Source: Salegentibacter salegens
GTDB taxonomy: Bacteria; Bacteroidota; Bacteroidia; Flavobacteriales; Flavobacteriaceae
Length of the DNA: 64,000 nt
NCBI RefSeq assembly: GCF_900142975.1
Contig: NZ_LT670848.1
Coordinates: forward strand, 2,356,001-2,420,000
Direction of reading: 5' to 3'
Part shown: positions 36,649-45,968 of the stretch, piece after piece
How positions within the stretch are numbered: position 1 is the stretch's first letter
How the letters are laid out: each line of letters starts with the position of its first letter
Notes under the pieces: generated by a model
The model's database searches: none
Seen by the model: only the letters and a program-made list of their open reading frames with translations
Told to the model about the DNA's origin: nothing
Made by a program: the position numbers and the translations under genes

Positions 36649-38427
36649 ATGAAGTATAATTTACTATTTATTTTAAGCCTATTTCTCTGCAACTCGATTT
36701 CGGCACAAACAATAACCGGAACAGTAAGCAATGAAAATTCTACACCACTTCCCGGCGTTAACATCCTTAATAAGAGCACAAATTCCGGGACACAAACCGA
36801 TTTCGATGGAAATTATAGCATTAAAGCTGAAAAAGGAGATCTTCTTACATTCAGCTATATTGGTTATAAAACCAAAGAGATTAAGGTAAAGGATAAGAAA
36901 GTAATTAACGTCTCTTTAGAGCCAGACAATGTTTCTTTGGACGAAGAAGTAGTTGCGGTTTCAGAAACGATAAGAATTCGAGGAACTTCAAGTTTACAGA
37001 CTGGCTATGGCTATAACAATAGAACTAACAAAGAAGCTTATAAAGAACGAAACGAGAATATTTTTAAAAGTGTTAAGACCGCACCACTTTCTACCTTTTC
37101 TATAGATGTAGACCGCGCTTCCTACAGCAATATTAGGAGAATGATTAACAATGGGCAGGAGATCCCAAAAGATGCCGTTAAAATAGAAGAAATGGTAAAT
37201 TATTTCAACTATGATTATGCGGGGCCTAAAGATGAACATCCATTTGCGATACATACAGAGGTAGCCAAATCTCCGTGGAACCACCAGACAAAACTCGCCA
37301 AAATAGCGTTGCAGGGTAAAAACATTCCTACTGAAGATATCCCTGCATCTAATCTTACATTCCTATTAGATGTATCAGGCTCTATGAATTCCCCCAACAA
37401 ATTACCTTTATTAAAATCTTCTTTTAAAATTCTGGTTAACCAGTTACGGGAAAAAGATCGAGTAGCCATAGTGGTTTACGCAGGTGCTGCGGGGGTAGTT
37501 TTAGAATCCACACAGGGCAGTGAAAAAATAAAGATTTTGGAAGCTATTAATAATCTAAATGCCGGAGGTTCCACAGCCGGAGGTGAAGGCATAGAATTAG
37601 CTTATAAAATTGCAAAAGAGAACTTTATTGAAGGGGGAAACAACAGGGTGATTCTCGCAACAGATGGTGATTTTAATATTGGCGCCAGCAGTGATAGCGC
37701 AATGAAGGAATTAATTGAAGAAAAAAGGGAAAGCGGTGTATTTTTAACCGCTTTAGGTTTTGGAATGGGGAATTATAAAGATTCAAAACTGGAAAGCCTT
37801 GCCCAGTCCGGGAATGGCAACCACGCTTATATAGATAGCATGCAGGAATCCAGACGAGTGCTGGGAACCGAGTTTGGCGGAACACTTCACACCATTGCCA
37901 AAGATGTAAAAATCCAGGTAGAATTCAATCCCGCAAAAATCCAAGCTTACCGCTTAATTGGATACGAAAACCGACTGCTGAATGCAGAAGATTTTAATGA
38001 TGATGAAAAGGACGCCGGCGAACTTGGAAGTGGCCACACCGTTACAGCTCTTTATGAATTAATTCCTGTAGGAGTGGAAAGTGAATATTTAAAAGGAATA
38101 GACTCACTGAAGTATACTAACACCGAAATAAAAAATAATAGCGATGAGTTATTTACGGTGAAATTCAGGTATAAGGATCCAGAGGGTGCAAAAAGCAAGC
38201 TTATTACAAAGACGGTACAGGATACAGAAAAGGATTTTGAAGAAGTCAGCACCGATTTTAAGTTTGTTGCTGCTGTAGCACTTTATGGAATGAAATTAAC
38301 CGATTCAGAATTTGTGAAAAATCATAATACTGAATTGATTTTGGAACTCGCCGAAAAAGGTCGTGGAAATGATAAGGAAGGTTACAGAGCAGAATTTATA
38401 AGACTCGTAAAAAGTACGGTGCAGTAG
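36649..38427 (+). CDS. von Willebrand A domain protein with CarboxypepD_reg N-terminus
   Basis: 592 residues. Signal peptide (1-20), CarboxypepD_reg-like domain (about 21-100; ITGTVSNENSTPLPGVNILNKST) with a receptor-like DEEVVAVSETIRIRG tail, a YfbK-type N-terminal block (FSIDVDRASYSNIRRMI), a vWA domain with the metal site DVSGSM and the later Thr/Asp positions (STAGGEG; ATDGDFNIG), and the YfbK-type C-terminal domain. vWA domains bind proteins through a metal ion. It follows tonB closely, so it is probably periplasmic or outer-membrane attached and co-expressed. Function unknown. Confidence 0.88.
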   Translation: MKYNLLFILSLFLCNSISAQTITGTVSNENSTPLPGVNILNKSTNSGTQTDFDGNYSIKAEKGDLLTFSYIGYKTKEIKVKDKKVINVSLEPDNVSLDEEVVAVSETIRIRGTSSLQTGYGYNNRTNKEAYKERNENIFKSVKTAPLSTFSIDVDRASYSNIRRMINNGQEIPKDAVKIEEMVNYFNYDYAGPKDEHPFAIHTEVAKSPWNHQTKLAKIALQGKNIPTEDIPASNLTFLLDVSGSMNSPNKLPLLKSSFKILVNQLREKDRVAIVVYAGAAGVVLESTQGSEKIKILEAINNLNAGGSTAGGEGIELAYKIAKENFIEGGNNRVILATDGDFNIGASSDSAMKELIEEKRESGVFLTALGFGMGNYKDSKLESLAQSGNGNHAYIDSMQESRRVLGTEFGGTLHTIAKDVKIQVEFNPAKIQAYRLIGYENRLLNAEDFNDDEKDAGELGSGHTVTALYELIPVGVESEYLKGIDSLKYTNTEIKNNSDELFTVKFRYKDPEGAKSKLITKTVQDTEKDFEEVSTDFKFVAAVALYGMKLTDSEFVKNHNTELILELAEKGRGNDKEGYRAEFIRLVKSTVQ

Positions 38428-38477
38428 CTCTAAGGTTTTTGTATTGATTCAAAACAATTAATTAGGTTTCATTAGCT

Positions 38478-38609
38478 ATGGAACCTAATTTTATTCCTAT
38501 AATTTTTGGAGCCTCTAAATTTAAAGACAAAACACTCATATCCGGCAAAAAAGCCAGGGCCAGAGAACTTAAAAATAGCAACAAGCAATTAGAAAACATA
38601 AACTTCTAA
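38478..38609 (+). CDS. Possible 43-residue small protein
   Basis: An open frame ATG 38478 to TAA 38607-38609 in the 247-bp gap after the vWA gene. The product starts MEPNFIPIIFGASKF and ends in a basic, helical part (KKARARELKNSNKQLENI). Codon use looks like nearby genes, but there is no recognised family and no clear ribosome site. It could be a real small protein or the remnant of a larger gene. Confidence 0.3.
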   Translation: MEPNFIPIIFGASKFKDKTLISGKKARARELKNSNKQLENINF

Positions 38610-38674
38610 ATAATATAAAAAATACAGAAATTAGTTTATCTTTTATTGATACATAGTCATATAAATGAATTCTT

Positions 38675-39436
38675 ATGATTGCCGCTGTTACGCTATTTTT
38701 TATTATCACACTTTCAGCCTTGATTACACGGGTTGCGGCCATAGCTTTGGCTCACACGGGACTTTCTACCCAAAGCGCAAGGTTCCAGGCTCGTTCTGCA
38801 TATACCGGCTCAGGCTATACTTCTTCTGAAACTGAAAAAATAATGAACCACCCGGTTCGTAGAAAAATTATATACAGCCTTATGCTTATAGGTAATGCCG
38901 GTATAGTAACCGCTATGTCTTCTTTAATTCTAACTTTTGTGCTGCCAGATAGCAATGCAGCTAAGCTGTATGGGTTGCTTATAGTTGTGGTAGGACTTGC
39001 CATATTATGGTGGGCCATTAGAAGTGATTGGGTAGACCGCGGACTGTCAAAATTGATTAGCAAAATGCTAAAAAAATATACCGATATAAATGTACAGGAT
39101 TATGCCGCTGTATTGCACTTACACGACAATTACCATGTAAGTGAAATGCGGGTAGAGAAAGACAGTTGGCTGGCCAATAAGACTTTAATAGAATTAGATC
39201 TTAGAAAAGAAGGCATAACTGTACTGGGAATAGACAGAAAAGGTGAAGACTATTTGGGTTCTCCTTCGGGAAATTCAAAAATTTTGCCCCACGATGTCAT
39301 CACGCTTTATGGCAAAGCAGAGGTTTTTGAAAGTATTTACAAGAGAACCAGTGATTTTGGCGGGGAAGTACAACATAAAAAATTTGTTGAAAAAGAAGCC
39401 GAGAGAAAAAAAGATCAGTCCAAAACAGAGAAATAA
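38675..39436 (+). CDS. Membrane protein with TrkA-C (RCK_C) domain
   Basis: 253 residues. Three hydrophobic segments (about 1-25, 67-90, 96-115), the first followed by a conserved-looking loop ALAHTGLSTQSARFQARSAYTGSGYTSSETE, then a cytosolic TrkA-C domain (about 165-235; WLANKTLIELDLRKEGITVLGIDRKGEDYLGSP and LPHDVITLYGKAEVFE). TrkA-C domains bind small ligands and gate K+ or other ion transport. The C-terminus is highly charged. Probably a ligand-regulated membrane protein; transported ion unknown. Confidence 0.8.
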   Translation: MIAAVTLFFIITLSALITRVAAIALAHTGLSTQSARFQARSAYTGSGYTSSETEKIMNHPVRRKIIYSLMLIGNAGIVTAMSSLILTFVLPDSNAAKLYGLLIVVVGLAILWWAIRSDWVDRGLSKLISKMLKKYTDINVQDYAAVLHLHDNYHVSEMRVEKDSWLANKTLIELDLRKEGITVLGIDRKGEDYLGSPSGNSKILPHDVITLYGKAEVFESIYKRTSDFGGEVQHKKFVEKEAERKKDQSKTEK

Positions 39437-39560
39437 AAATGAATTAATTTATTATTTTCAAATTAAATTTTTCGATACGCCCCATGAGGCTTTTATCCTT
39501 TAGATATATTCTACCTATCGGTGGAGTTAGTAGATTTTTGATTTCAATAGTTTAAAACGC

Positions 39561-39587
39561 AAAAAACCACCCCGAATTGAGGTGGTT
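39561..39587 (-). terminator. Intrinsic terminator of the NucM-like nuclease gene
   Basis: Stem AACCACC/GGTGGTT (39565-39571, 39581-39587) with a 9-nt loop; on the minus strand it is followed by a T-run (complement of A 39561-39566). It lies 26 nt after the stop codon at 39613. Confidence 0.8.
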
Positions 39588-39612
39588 ATTTCTTTCATTT
39601 TTTGAGATAAAA

Positions 39613-41253
39613 TTATTCCCAGGTATTTTCTGCAGCTTCACCACCCCAAATTAAACTAATTAAGTATGGATTATCAATAAACGGGTTACGGTTTCCCTGA
39701 GCCCCTTCAATTACATTATTTCGCTGGATTTCAAAAGCTGATACTGGATCTTCTCTATTCCATTTAAGGAAAAGTTCTACGTTACCAACTTTGGTGATAT
39801 CTTCATTATATCGCACATTTAAATAAAGGATCATACGTGCTACATCTCCCTTCCACTCATCGCCAGGGAAGAACGCGCTATCGTCTACAGATTCGTAGTC
39901 TCCGCTACCATCTGTGTAAGGGTTGTTAGAACGCAGCTCATTTACATCAGCATCTGCAACTCTTAGGTGATGTAAATCTGTTCTTGCCTCTTCACTTGAT
40001 AGAAGTGACTGCGGAAAAACATGCTCTGTATTAAAAGTTTGAGGTGAATAAGAATTACTTCCAGATGTATACTCTTCCCAATACCTGCTTTCTCCAGAAT
40101 ACATAAGAATTACATTGTCAGCATTTTCCAAATCTTCATCGGCATTGTAAAGATATTCGTGACGCTGGCCATAAGAAAGAATAGTAGTATGCATTTCTCT
40201 GGTAAGGTCTGATACTACCTTATAATTAAGATCTTCGTTCTGGGAAATCGCAAGACCATCATAATAATCTTCCAGTTCTGAAGGAATATTAAAACTAACC
40301 GGGTCTACAAGCGTTACTGTTACCGTAGCGGTAGAACAAGTTGCATCAGGCTGGTCGTCATCACAAAGGGAATAGGTAAAAGTATCTTCTCCCATATAAC
40401 CACTCTCGGGAGTATAAGAAATACTTCCGTCTTCCTTTAGAACAATAGTGCCGCGACTATCGGTATCATCTATTGAAGAAATTACGGCATCGTCTATAAC
40501 CTCATCGTTACTCAACAAACTATTAATGGTAAATGCTGAAGTGTTCATATCTATCACCAAAGTATCATCATTGGCTACCGGCGAACCTTCATCTATTACA
40601 TTAATAGTTATTGTAGCCGTGGCACATTCGGGCTCTTCGTCTTTATCACAAATAGTATAAGTAAAAGTATCTTCTCCCGAAAAACTTTCAGCTGGGGTAT
40701 ATACTATGTTATTTTCGTCGTCTAATTCTACTGTTGCATTAGGACTTTCTGAATTAACCGAAGAAATTTCGGCATTATCAATCATATCGTCATTATCCCC
40801 ATAGTTGCGAATCACCAGCACTTCATCTTCATCAGTTTCATAAGCATCGTCTTGGGCAACGGGCGCACCGGCATCGCCAACATTAATGGTTACTACTGCT
40901 GAAGCACAGCGGCCCTCACTAGCGGGCACACAAAGCTCGTAGGAAAAACTGTCTTCCCCTTCAAAACCTTCAGCAGGAAAATAAGATAAAGTACCATCAC
41001 GGTTATCTTTTATTTGTCCCCCTTCAGCAGTTTCTGAATCGAAAGAACTAATACGGGAATGGTCTACAACCTCATCGTTCTCCAGCAAAAAATCTTTTGA
41101 AATCTTTAACTCCTGATTTTCTGAAGTTGTTACCGCATCAGCTACGGCAACAGGGTTTTTTATTTCGGGAATTTCCGGGTTTACACTGTCGTCATCACTA
41201 CTACATCCTGCAAAAAGCAAAATGGTCAAAGCAGAAAAAAGAAACTTTTTCAT
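39613..41253 (-). CDS. Endonuclease I (NucM) lipoprotein with three Ig/cadherin-like repeats
   Basis: 546 residues. Lipobox LFAGCSSDDD (Cys 17). Three related repeats of about 95 residues (about 35-125, 128-217, 220-315), each with a GEDSFSYELC/GEDTFTYTIC/GEDTFTYSLC strand near its end and conserved Cys pairs. The C-terminal part (about 330-546) is an endonuclease I domain: FNTEHVFPQSLL, TDLHHLRVADADVNELRSNNPY, EWKGDVARMILYLNVRY. It should cut DNA or RNA at the cell surface. No sorting domain for type IX secretion is seen; export is through lipidation. Confidence 0.9.
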   Translation of the reverse strand: MKKFLFSALTILLFAGCSSDDDSVNPEIPEIKNPVAVADAVTTSENQELKISKDFLLENDEVVDHSRISSFDSETAEGGQIKDNRDGTLSYFPAEGFEGEDSFSYELCVPASEGRCASAVVTINVGDAGAPVAQDDAYETDEDEVLVIRNYGDNDDMIDNAEISSVNSESPNATVELDDENNIVYTPAESFSGEDTFTYTICDKDEEPECATATITINVIDEGSPVANDDTLVIDMNTSAFTINSLLSNDEVIDDAVISSIDDTDSRGTIVLKEDGSISYTPESGYMGEDTFTYSLCDDDQPDATCSTATVTVTLVDPVSFNIPSELEDYYDGLAISQNEDLNYKVVSDLTREMHTTILSYGQRHEYLYNADEDLENADNVILMYSGESRYWEEYTSGSNSYSPQTFNTEHVFPQSLLSSEEARTDLHHLRVADADVNELRSNNPYTDGSGDYESVDDSAFFPGDEWKGDVARMILYLNVRYNEDITKVGNVELFLKWNREDPVSAFEIQRNNVIEGAQGNRNPFIDNPYLISLIWGGEAAENTWE

Positions 41254-41442
41254 TTATAAATTTTAAAAATTGAAATTAGGTAATTAATTATTTATCTGTA
41301 AGATGCCTAAAAGGAGGAATTTAACTAAAAATGTTACTTTACCTCTTAGTTGAGACTTTTTGGTTTAACCCTTAGACTTTGCCCAGGAGACAAAAACCTC
41401 TTTTGTTATTTAAACGGTTAAGCATAATTATTATACTAAAAT

Positions 41443-41484
41443 AAAAACCCCCTTACCGATTTTAAGATCGATAAGAGGTTTTTT
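41443..41484 (-). terminator. Terminator after the modular lipoprotein gene
   Basis: An interrupted inverted repeat AAAACC..TTA..GAT / ATC..TAA..GGTTTT around 41445-41484 with T-runs on both strands, 22 nt beyond the stop codon at 41506 when read on the minus strand. The mismatched bulges make it weaker than the others. Confidence 0.6.
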
Positions 41485-41505
41485 ATTTACTATGAAACTT
41501 GAAAT

Positions 41506-43221
41506 TTATTCTTCATCTTCATCACTAGGAACCACCCAGGCCCCGCTTTCATCTTTAATAAGGCTTAATGATTCTGTAGTATTCGTACCATTGTAGATAT
41601 CGAATGTTAAGACATACGGCTGACCAACTTCTGCATCTGGGGCAATTTCATTTAGAAGTGCCTGCATTGCTTCCACAAGCATTTCATCACTCCAGAAAGC
41701 TGAATTTCCTTCCCTGCGATCAAAGTTGTTGTATTGTTCCATACTACCTACTTGAGTTGGATACTGATCTTCCAAAACTGAAGCAATAATACCATAATCA
41801 CTACCACTTAAGGTATATCTAATTGTATTATCTGGCACCCACTCTGTTCCATTATTCCCAAACTGAAGGCTTCGTTCAGCAACTTTTGGGACATAATTGA
41901 ATTCCCCATCTTCGAAAACGAAAATTCCATAGGCAGTGTTTGTAGAAGTACCATTGTAAAAATCAAAAGCTACAGGTACCATAAACCCTTCTACTGCATA
42001 AGGAAACTGAGGTTCTAAAAAAGTTGAAAGTTTATAAGCCAATTCTTCTTCATCATCGAAGTTTGGATAGCTTTGTCCCATTTCAGTATAATCGTCTTCC
42101 TCCAGGGTTATTGGCATAGCCCAGGTCCCGTTGGTAAGGGCGAATACATTTGTTACTTCAATAGTTGATACGGCAGCTTCGGTATCCACAACATAAGAAC
42201 CGTTTTCTAAAACCAGCGCCTGTACCCTGGTAGAAACACCACCACTGTAAACATCATAAGTTAATTCAAACTTATCACCATCTACAGCATCAGGATAGTT
42301 TTCCATCAACGCAATATTAAAAGCTTCTAAAAGCATATCCATGCTCCAAAAATTATCGCTGCCTTCACCAACATCAAAACTGTGGTACTGTGCCGTATTT
42401 CCTGCTGGTCCTGAATAAGTTTCACTTAATTCTGCACCTACTAAATCGTAATCATCGGTAGTTAGCTCATAAGCAGTACCGCCCACGCTTACGTAAGCAT
42501 TGCCATTAAACTGAACAGTCATACTTTCTGTTCCTGGATTCCCATTATAGATATCATAAGAAACATTGTATTTTTGTCCCTCTACACCTTCTTGATTCTC
42601 TAAGAGCACAATATTGATTGCTTCAAGGATCATTTCGTTGCTCCAGTATGCATTATTACCTTCCCTTCTTTCAAAATTCCCGTGCTGGTTCATATTACCG
42701 GTTTGTGCCGGATAAATATCTTCAAGCTCCTCAACTACAAAATTAAAATGTGAATCGTTAAATGTAAATGATTCCTCATTGGCAACAGTATTATAGGTAA
42801 GCCCAACAAACTTTCCCTCTTCTGCCCTTGGAAATTTAACATCAAGAAAATCCTGGATATCATCTAATCCTGAAAAATAATCTTCAGATGGGTAATCATC
42901 GGCAGTAACCATATATTCCTCTACCCTGATAGAGTCGAAAACATTAAAAGTTACATTTACCGAAGAATTTTCGCCCAGAGCAGGGTAAACTTCTGATAAC
43001 AATACAGGAATTAGTTCGCGCGCCTCATCTTCTGTATCAAATTCATACTGATCTTCCGGCAGGTCCAAAAATTCATAATCTTCCTCTTGTAAAGTATATT
43101 GTTCGGCTGCCTGAATATTGCTGATTTTTTCATCAATGTCGTCATGGATGTCCTCCATAGGCTCACAACCTGTGATGGCAATCCCTATGAAAAGCATTAA
43201 AAGGTAAAAAGTATTTTTCAT
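41506..43221 (-). CDS. Acidic lipoprotein built from six related modules
   Basis: 571 residues, rich in Asp and Glu. Signal peptide with lipidated Cys 19 (GIAITGCEP). Six tandem modules are visible, most closing with a strand like FDIYNG or YDVYSG (the first two with variants such as VTFNVFD and LTYNTV). Three are short (about 50 residues, with xFPYAVEG-type centres) and three are long (about 75, with an insert containing NFERREGNNAYWSNEM or a variant). I recognise no named family. It starts 10 bp after a TonB-dependent receptor gene on the same strand, so it is probably that receptor's surface-exposed ligand-binding partner, as in SusCD-like pairs, though it does not resemble SusD. Confidence 0.8.
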   Translation of the reverse strand: MKNTFYLLMLFIGIAITGCEPMEDIHDDIDEKISNIQAAEQYTLQEEDYEFLDLPEDQYEFDTEDEARELIPVLLSEVYPALGENSSVNVTFNVFDSIRVEEYMVTADDYPSEDYFSGLDDIQDFLDVKFPRAEEGKFVGLTYNTVANEESFTFNDSHFNFVVEELEDIYPAQTGNMNQHGNFERREGNNAYWSNEMILEAINIVLLENQEGVEGQKYNVSYDIYNGNPGTESMTVQFNGNAYVSVGGTAYELTTDDYDLVGAELSETYSGPAGNTAQYHSFDVGEGSDNFWSMDMLLEAFNIALMENYPDAVDGDKFELTYDVYSGGVSTRVQALVLENGSYVVDTEAAVSTIEVTNVFALTNGTWAMPITLEEDDYTEMGQSYPNFDDEEELAYKLSTFLEPQFPYAVEGFMVPVAFDFYNGTSTNTAYGIFVFEDGEFNYVPKVAERSLQFGNNGTEWVPDNTIRYTLSGSDYGIIASVLEDQYPTQVGSMEQYNNFDRREGNSAFWSDEMLVEAMQALLNEIAPDAEVGQPYVLTFDIYNGTNTTESLSLIKDESGAWVVPSDEDEE

Positions 43222-43231
43222 CTTTATATTT

Positions 43232-45778
43232 TTAAAAATTTATTTTCATTCCTACCGTATAGGTGCGTCCAAACCCATACCATACTGAAGCAGTTCCTGC
43301 ATTAGAGCCAGAACCATCAAAACCGAAACTTACATATTCTGTATCCAGCACATTATTCACGTTACTGTTTAATGTAGCTTCAAAACCTCCAAATTCAAAT
43401 TTGTGAGTAAGACCTGCATCTAACAAACCATAAGATGGGATTTCCCAAGGGCTATAGTCATCACCTGAGCTTACCCCAAGTATATCAAATTGAGTGTATA
43501 ATTTATCTATATATGTCCAGTTGGCACGGATAGTAGTCCCAGCAAGTACTTCATAATCTCCACCAAGAGCAAATGTATTTTGCGCACTACCTCCTACCGG
43601 GATATCTTTAAGGAAAAGATCTATACCTTCTTCTAAAATTGGGTTTTGCTCTTCATCAAAGATCATTACATCCTGTACGTTACTATCCCATTTCCAGTCT
43701 CCAATAGAAGCCATACCATTAATAGTAAGATTATCTATAGGTTTATAGCTAAAATCGAATTCAATACCCTGGTGCAATGCATCAACCCCAAGAATATTAG
43801 CAGTGTAATTTTCTCCTGATTCAGTATCAAAAATAGTTTGTGTAAAGGGCTTATCTTGCCAGCTTGTTCTATACACGTTAAGGTTAGCTCTAAATTTTGA
43901 ACTTCTAATTCCGTAACCAATCTCGGCACTAAATATCTTTTGATTTTCAGCATCCTCATTAACATCGTTAACAAAGTTTAGGAAAACCTGGTCAAAGAAA
44001 GGAGCTCTTTCAAAATAACCAGTATTTACAAAAACATTGTGTGTGTCGTTAATGTTATAGTTTGCCCCACCTTTTATACTTGGTGCAAAAAAGCTTACCC
44101 AATCTGTTTTCTGCAAATCATCAGAGTCAAGATAGTTAAAGTAATCAACTCTTTTATAAGAAGTATTTGAAGCAGCACCTGAAATAAATGCAGAAAGATC
44201 GTTCTTAGAATACTCTGCCTGAAGGAATCCACCTTCCCAATGTACTAAACCATCATTGTGATAGTTAATTTTATCTCCTACTCGTGCAACATTTACCGGG
44301 TTGTTCGCATCACTATCATCTAACCAGTAAGTACCACCTAGAAGATTTTTCACTTCCTGGAAGTGCTCTCCTTTATAGTACCTAAGATCTATACCGGCTA
44401 ACAAATCGATATCCTCAGTAATTTCTGTAGTTAAAGTAGAAAGGGCACCATACCAGTTATGGTCATTTCTTGAATTATATAGAATGGTTTCAGAACCAAG
44501 AGCGCCGTTTGCAACGTTTTCATCTACTACCAGGTCTAAATTAAAAGGCTGTAGGTATCCATTTCTATATGGAGAATCAATACTTCTTAAGTTAGCAGCA
44601 CCATCGTAGCCACCGCCACCACCTGTACCGAAAGATGCATACAAAGCTGTAGACAATTCAGTCTTATCTGAAATATCCCAGTAGTGATTTAAAGACATCT
44701 GGGGCTTGTGGTAGAAGTTATCCTGTACGTGAGTAACCTCACCGTTTAAATAACCCCAATCCCCGTTAAATTTTCTTCCTCTTTCACTCTGACGGAAAGT
44801 TTCAATTAAATGAGAAGTTTCTCTTTGCCCGTGTCTTTGTGGCGCTCCAAAAGCTGTAAAAGACAATTCGTGATTATCGTTGAATCTTTTTGCAAGGTTT
44901 ACAAAATAAGAATAACCTTCAAACTCAGTTCCATCTACATATCCATTACCTGTAGTTTTAGATAAAGAAACCGTAGCAGCAAAACCATTATCTAACAAGC
45001 CTGTAGAAACCGTTCCACCATATTTTTGATACCCATCATTACCGGTAGTAGCAAAGATGCTTCCACCTTCTTCAGAATCGGTAGATTTTGTAACAATGTT
45101 TATAGTTCCTCCAATAGAAGGTACAGCTACTTTAGAAGCTCCAAGACCTCTTTGTACCTGCATAGTTTGAGTAACATCAGAAAGTCCTGCCCAGTTACTC
45201 CAGTAAACGTTACCGTTTTCCATATCATTTACAGGGACACCGTTAATCATTACCGCAACATTTTCAGAATCAAAACCTCTTAATCTAAGTTCTGCATCAC
45301 CAAATCCACCACCTTGTTTGTGAACAAAAATACCAGGAGTAGATTGTAAGATTTCAGGGAATTCCTTGTTACCTAATTTCAATTCAATTTCTTCAGCTTT
45401 AATAGTAGAAACCGCAACTGGCGTTTTTCTATCTATTGCTAAAGAAAAACTTGTAATAACAATTTCTTCTAAAGCTCCAGCATCAGCATTAAGGACTATT
45501 TCACCTAAATTCTGCGTACCATTGGTAAGGTTAAAATCTAAAGTTTTTGTTGTGTACCCAACGAAGCTAACTTTTACTTTTCCAGAATTTGAATTTACAT
45601 TCAAAGAAAAGTTACCATCAAAGTCTGTTGTGGTTCCATTGTTTGTTCCTTCTACCATTACAGTTGCACCTGGCAGGGGTCCATCCATTTCAGAATCAAT
45701 CACCGTACCGGTAAGAGTTCCTTGAGCAAAAATCGTAGCCGATGTTAAAAACAGGGCCAGAAGTAATAATTTCCTCAT
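43232..45778 (-). CDS. TonB-dependent outer-membrane receptor
   Basis: 848 residues. Signal peptide 1-18, CarboxypepD_reg-like domain about 20-105 (GTLTGTVIDSEMDGPLPGATVMVEGTNNGTTTDFDGNF), plug about 115-235 (LQSTPGIFVHKQGGGFGDAELRLRGFDSENVAVMINGVPVND), and a barrel ending in FGRTYTVGMKINF. It is shorter than SusC-type receptors and lacks a SusD neighbour. The lipoprotein of six modules is the next gene. Ligand unknown. The 190-bp gap to pgi is AT-rich with no motif I trust. Confidence 0.93.
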   Translation of the reverse strand: MRKLLLLALFLTSATIFAQGTLTGTVIDSEMDGPLPGATVMVEGTNNGTTTDFDGNFSLNVNSNSGKVKVSFVGYTTKTLDFNLTNGTQNLGEIVLNADAGALEEIVITSFSLAIDRKTPVAVSTIKAEEIELKLGNKEFPEILQSTPGIFVHKQGGGFGDAELRLRGFDSENVAVMINGVPVNDMENGNVYWSNWAGLSDVTQTMQVQRGLGASKVAVPSIGGTINIVTKSTDSEEGGSIFATTGNDGYQKYGGTVSTGLLDNGFAATVSLSKTTGNGYVDGTEFEGYSYFVNLAKRFNDNHELSFTAFGAPQRHGQRETSHLIETFRQSERGRKFNGDWGYLNGEVTHVQDNFYHKPQMSLNHYWDISDKTELSTALYASFGTGGGGGYDGAANLRSIDSPYRNGYLQPFNLDLVVDENVANGALGSETILYNSRNDHNWYGALSTLTTEITEDIDLLAGIDLRYYKGEHFQEVKNLLGGTYWLDDSDANNPVNVARVGDKINYHNDGLVHWEGGFLQAEYSKNDLSAFISGAASNTSYKRVDYFNYLDSDDLQKTDWVSFFAPSIKGGANYNINDTHNVFVNTGYFERAPFFDQVFLNFVNDVNEDAENQKIFSAEIGYGIRSSKFRANLNVYRTSWQDKPFTQTIFDTESGENYTANILGVDALHQGIEFDFSYKPIDNLTINGMASIGDWKWDSNVQDVMIFDEEQNPILEEGIDLFLKDIPVGGSAQNTFALGGDYEVLAGTTIRANWTYIDKLYTQFDILGVSSGDDYSPWEIPSYGLLDAGLTHKFEFGGFEATLNSNVNNVLDTEYVSFGFDGSGSNAGTASVWYGFGRTYTVGMKINF

Positions 45779-45968
45779 GTTTAAAATTTGTTTGTTTTGA
45801 GTTTAATTTTCGATGCAAATGAAGCTAAATACTACTTCCCAGAGTTTACCGGAATGTTAAGAAATTTAACTTTAACACCTTGTTCGCTGCAAAACTAAAA
45901 CAAATTTTTAACTAATTGATTTCCTGCTCACTATTCATTTTCACAGGTTGTTAACAAAATGTCTATTT

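Noticed and set aside
39613..41253. NucM-like lipoprotein considered as a type IX secretion cargo
   Set aside because: It carries a lipobox and ends in the nuclease domain with no C-terminal sorting domain.
44000..45725. Plus-strand frames opposite the receptor gene (for example 45366-45725)
   Set aside because: They mirror the signal, CarboxypepD_reg and plug regions of the receptor on the minus strand.
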